In this document: piece by piece, positions 5,708 through 7,368 of the stretch
Numbering within the stretch: position 1 is the stretch's first letter
Layout of the letters: each line of letters starts with the position of its first letter
From: Chloroflexota bacterium
GTDB taxonomy: Bacteria > Chloroflexota > Limnocylindria > Limnocylindrales > CSP1-4
NCBI GenBank assembly: GCA_005880805.1
Contig: VBFZ01000063.1
Span: 1-7,368, forward strand
Length of the DNA stretch: 7,368 bases
Reading direction: 5' to 3'
Translations under genes and position numbers: made by a program
Notes under the pieces: generated by a model
The model's database searches: none
The model's input: the letters and a program-made list of their open reading frames with translations, nothing else
Told to the model about the DNA's origin: nothing

Positions 5708-5741
5708 CCCGCGAATCGGCGAGGCGCGGCTGCCTCGCGGG
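5708..5741 (+). other. Two mutually exclusive hairpins downstream of the small basic gene
   Basis: GCGAGGC (5719-5725) pairs perfectly with GCCTCGC (5732-5738) around a 6-nt loop. CCCGCGA (5708-5714) pairs perfectly with TCGCGGG (5735-5741). The right arms overlap at 5735-5738, so only one can form at a time. The position suits a terminator or attenuator after the small gene, but neither form is followed by a T run. Confidence 0.4.
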
Positions 5742-5751
5742 TGTCAGAATC
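5742..5751 (+). promoter_or_regulatory. Possible extended -10 promoter element, shared 10-mer (copy 2)
   Basis: TGTCAGAATC, identical to 4564-4573, ends 66 bp before the GTG at 5817. The CAGAAT hexamer at 5745-5750 would put a transcription start near 5757, exactly where the next stem-loop begins. No -35 match is visible. Confidence 0.35.
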
Positions 5752-5756
5752 GGACG

Positions 5757-5795
5757 ACGCCGCACGACCGGGATACCCGGGAGCGGCGTTTCTGT
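5757..5795 (+). terminator. Two-tier stem-loop followed by a T-rich tract (terminator or 5' leader structure)
   Basis: ACGCCGC (5757-5763) pairs perfectly with GCGGCGT (5783-5789), and inside it CCGGG (5768-5772) pairs with CCCGG (5776-5780) around ATA. The right arm runs into TTTCTGTT. This is the most intrinsic-terminator-like element in the window and could end the 4645-5680 unit. However, it lies only 22 bp before the Shine-Dalgarno-led GTG start of the next gene, so it may be an attenuator or a stabilising 5' leader hairpin. Confidence 0.5.
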
Positions 5796-5803
5796 TGCAA
5801 GCT

Positions 5804-5809
5804 GGGGAG
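5804..5809 (+). promoter_or_regulatory. Ribosome binding site that decides a GTG start
   Basis: GGGGAG is separated by 7 nt from GTG at 5817. The in-frame GTG at 5811 is too close (1 nt), and the GTG at 5850 lacks a Shine-Dalgarno sequence. Confidence 0.6.
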
Positions 5810-5816
5810 CGTGCTG

Positions 5817-7368
5817 GTGTCAACGCGGCCGAACGACGGAAGCCGGCGGGTGAGGTTGTCTGCCGCTGCCAGGCTCGGGGCACTGGTGGTTTCGACGGCC
5901 ATGCTCTGGCTCCTGAGTGGAGCCGCAGGCGCTTCGGCTGCAGGGGTCACTCCGCGAAATGCCGTCCAGTGGCAACACAAGGCCGGTGGAGTTGCAGTGA
6001 AGCGTGGCCACACGACCTTCGATCGGGCTGCGGCGGCGACTCCTCGTCACTCGCACCCTCGCCCCGTCCGCAAGCGTTTGGCTGCTGGGCACACAACGCC
6101 GCCTGTGACTTCCGGACGGCGTTCCGCGTTGAGACCAGCCGGCACCGCGATAACCGGGATCCCGGCACAGGTGCCCACCAGCTTCGCAGGCATCCAGGCA
6201 GCGGAGGCGGGCGGCTTCGAGCCACCCGATTCGTGGACGGCCGCCAACTCGGTCTACGTCGTGCACTCGGTCAATAGCCTCGTCCGGATCCACACGAGGA
6301 CGGGCCAGGTCGTGCAATCGGCGCCCATCGATGCACTCTTCGCATTGCCCGCGAGCCAGAACGCCACCGATCCGCGCTTCATCTGGGACGCCATTCACTC
6401 CCGCTGGCTTGGCGTCATCGCGAGCTACAACTTCAATGACACGGACGACTTTCTGAACCTCGCGGTGTCCGAGTCCTCGGATCCGCTGGGCGCCTGGAAC
6501 GTCTTCGCGTTTTCGTTCGGCGACACGTTCCCCGACTATCCCGGGATCGCCTCCAGCTCGGCCTCCGTGGTGCTGACCGACACGGACTATGGAGCCAGCC
6601 TCACCACGCTCGACGGAGCGAGGCTCACCATCGTCGACTGGAGTGCACTGCTCGCACCGACAACGGTCCCCTACGTCCAGCTCGTCTCGTCGGCAGCGTT
6701 CAATCCGCGACCCGCGCAGGTGCTCTCGACGTCGCCCTACGTCCACCTGATCTGGGAAGACATTGCTACCCGCAACATCCTGTACGGCCAGATCCAGGGC
6801 CACATCGTCGCGCCGACGACGATCGACGACATCACCTCCAGCACAACGCTTAAAGCCTTCACGGAGCCCATCTCCCCGCGGCAGCCGGGCGGAACGATCG
6901 CGGACGGCGCCATCGACGGGCGGGCAACGGATGCCGTCTGGCGCAACGGCCACCTCTGGTTCGTGTCGACACGGCCATGGGTCAACGGCTCGGCCAAGAC
7001 GTTCGACGGCGTCCGCGTCACCGAGTTCTTGACGACAGCCACGACGCCAACGTTCAGCCAGGACCTCCTCCTGAACGAGGACGGGGCGGACGACTTCATG
7101 GGCGGCATCGGCCTCTCGGGCAACGGCACGCTGTTCGTCGTCTACTCGCGCTCGTCGACGACGGACTACGTCTCCACGCAGCTGCGCACCAGCGCCGACT
7201 CGTTCACCGACGAGGTTCCGCTCGGACAAAGCACGACCGCCTATACCGGCGCGCACGGCCGGTGGGGCGACTTCGTCGGCGTGGCCGCCGACCCGGTCGG
7301 CCCGGGTTCGGTCTGGCTCGCGCACGAACTCGTCGCCAACTCGGGAGCCTGGAAAACCGAGATCGCCC
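5817..7368 (+). CDS. Secreted beta-propeller-like protein, 3' end outside window
   Basis: The frame is open from the GTG at 5817 to the window end (517 residues seen). The N terminus is a classical signal peptide: basic SRRVRLSAAARL, the hydrophobic core ALVVSTAMLWLLSG, and the cleavage motif ASA ending at residue 41. Residues about 42-115 are a low-complexity, Arg/Pro/Thr/His-rich linker. From about 120 the protein shows repeated beta-strand blocks typical of secreted propeller proteins: SVYVVHSVNSLVRIH, DPRFIWDAIHSRW (185-197), LAVSESSDP, FPDYPGIAS (238-246), VHLIWED, AVWRNGHLWFVST and GRWGDFVGVAADP (481-493) followed by VWLAHE and WKTEIA. The DPxxxxDxxxxRW, PDYPGI and RWGDF blocks recur in unassigned secreted actinobacterial and Chloroflexota proteins. 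The last block is usually near the C terminus, so probably little is missing. Substrate or partner is unknown; a sialidase-like or adhesion role is only possible. A long minus-strand frame here (5820-7325) is a shadow. Confidence 0.8.
   Translation, partial: MSTRPNDGSRRVRLSAAARLGALVVSTAMLWLLSGAAGASAAGVTPRNAVQWQHKAGGVAVKRGHTTFDRAAAATPRHSHPRPVRKRLAAGHTTPPVTSGRRSALRPAGTAITGIPAQVPTSFAGIQAAEAGGFEPPDSWTAANSVYVVHSVNSLVRIHTRTGQVVQSAPIDALFALPASQNATDPRFIWDAIHSRWLGVIASYNFNDTDDFLNLAVSESSDPLGAWNVFAFSFGDTFPDYPGIASSSASVVLTDTDYGASLTTLDGARLTIVDWSALLAPTTVPYVQLVSSAAFNPRPAQVLSTSPYVHLIWEDIATRNILYGQIQGHIVAPTTIDDITSSTTLKAFTEPISPRQPGGTIADGAIDGRATDAVWRNGHLWFVSTRPWVNGSAKTFDGVRVTEFLTTATTPTFSQDLLLNEDGADDFMGGIGLSGNGTLFVVYSRSSTTDYVSTQLRTSADSFTDEVPLGQSTTAYTGAHGRWGDFVGVAADPVGPGSVWLAHELVANSGAWKTEIA

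Noticed and set aside
5820..7325. 501-aa minus-strand frame
   Set aside because: Its Arg/Gly/Ala/Asp-rich composition is typical of antisense GC-rich shadows. The opposite strand has a signal peptide, a Shine-Dalgarno sequence and recognisable motif blocks over the same span.
1..7368. Search for IS elements, CRISPR repeats, att sites, toxin-antitoxin or defence genes
   Set aside because: No transposase or integrase motifs, spaced repeats, tRNA-end duplications or recognisable defence domains were seen. The only tandem repeat is the 12-bp pair at 475-498.

Overview
The window looks like a chromosomal segment of a high-GC bacterium (by eye roughly two-thirds G+C, with strongly G/C-biased third codon positions). 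The mix of Shine-Dalgarno-led GTG/TTG starts, several secreted low-complexity or beta-rich proteins, a DUF1015 protein and a Mth938-like protein suggests an uncultured actinobacterium (for example the Thermoleophilia side) or a high-GC Chloroflexota such as the Limnocylindria. This assignment is inference from protein character, not a database match.

Left part (1-862): the 3' end of a tRNA on the plus strand (probably tRNA-His, because the discriminator base is C), then a complete Mth938-like (DUF498) gene. Next come a two-copy 12-bp tandem repeat and a perfect 13-bp hairpin, and then a complete tRNA-Glu (anticodon CTC) on the minus strand. That tRNA has a recognisable -35/-10 promoter, whose spacer contains a perfect 7-bp inverted repeat.

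Middle part (863-4644): a secreted protein with a C39/papain-like Cys-His-Asp arrangement on the plus strand converges on a two-gene minus-strand operon. The operon encodes a DUF1015 protein (best start a TTG) followed by an alpha/beta hydrolase-fold protein in which the nucleophile serine is replaced by glycine.

Right part (4645-7368): a plus-strand unit encodes an exported GVxG-repeat protein with a conserved-looking beta-rich C-terminal domain, and directly behind it a 63-aa extremely basic protein with no Asp or Glu. After a structured 136-bp spacer comes a large secreted beta-propeller-like protein. It starts at a GTG, has a clear signal peptide, and runs off the right edge probably only shortly before its natural end. 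An identical 10-mer (TGTCAGAATC), which reads as an extended -10 element, lies 66-72 bp before the start codons of the two right-hand exported proteins, suggesting shared expression.

Three of the seven protein genes are exported proteins of unknown substrate, so the region reads as part of a cell-surface or secretome neighbourhood between housekeeping tRNA genes. I see no mobile element, CRISPR array, toxin-antitoxin pair or other classic defence system. The most unusual items are the serine-less hydrolase, the acid-free small protein coupled to the repeat protein, and the shared promoter-like element.
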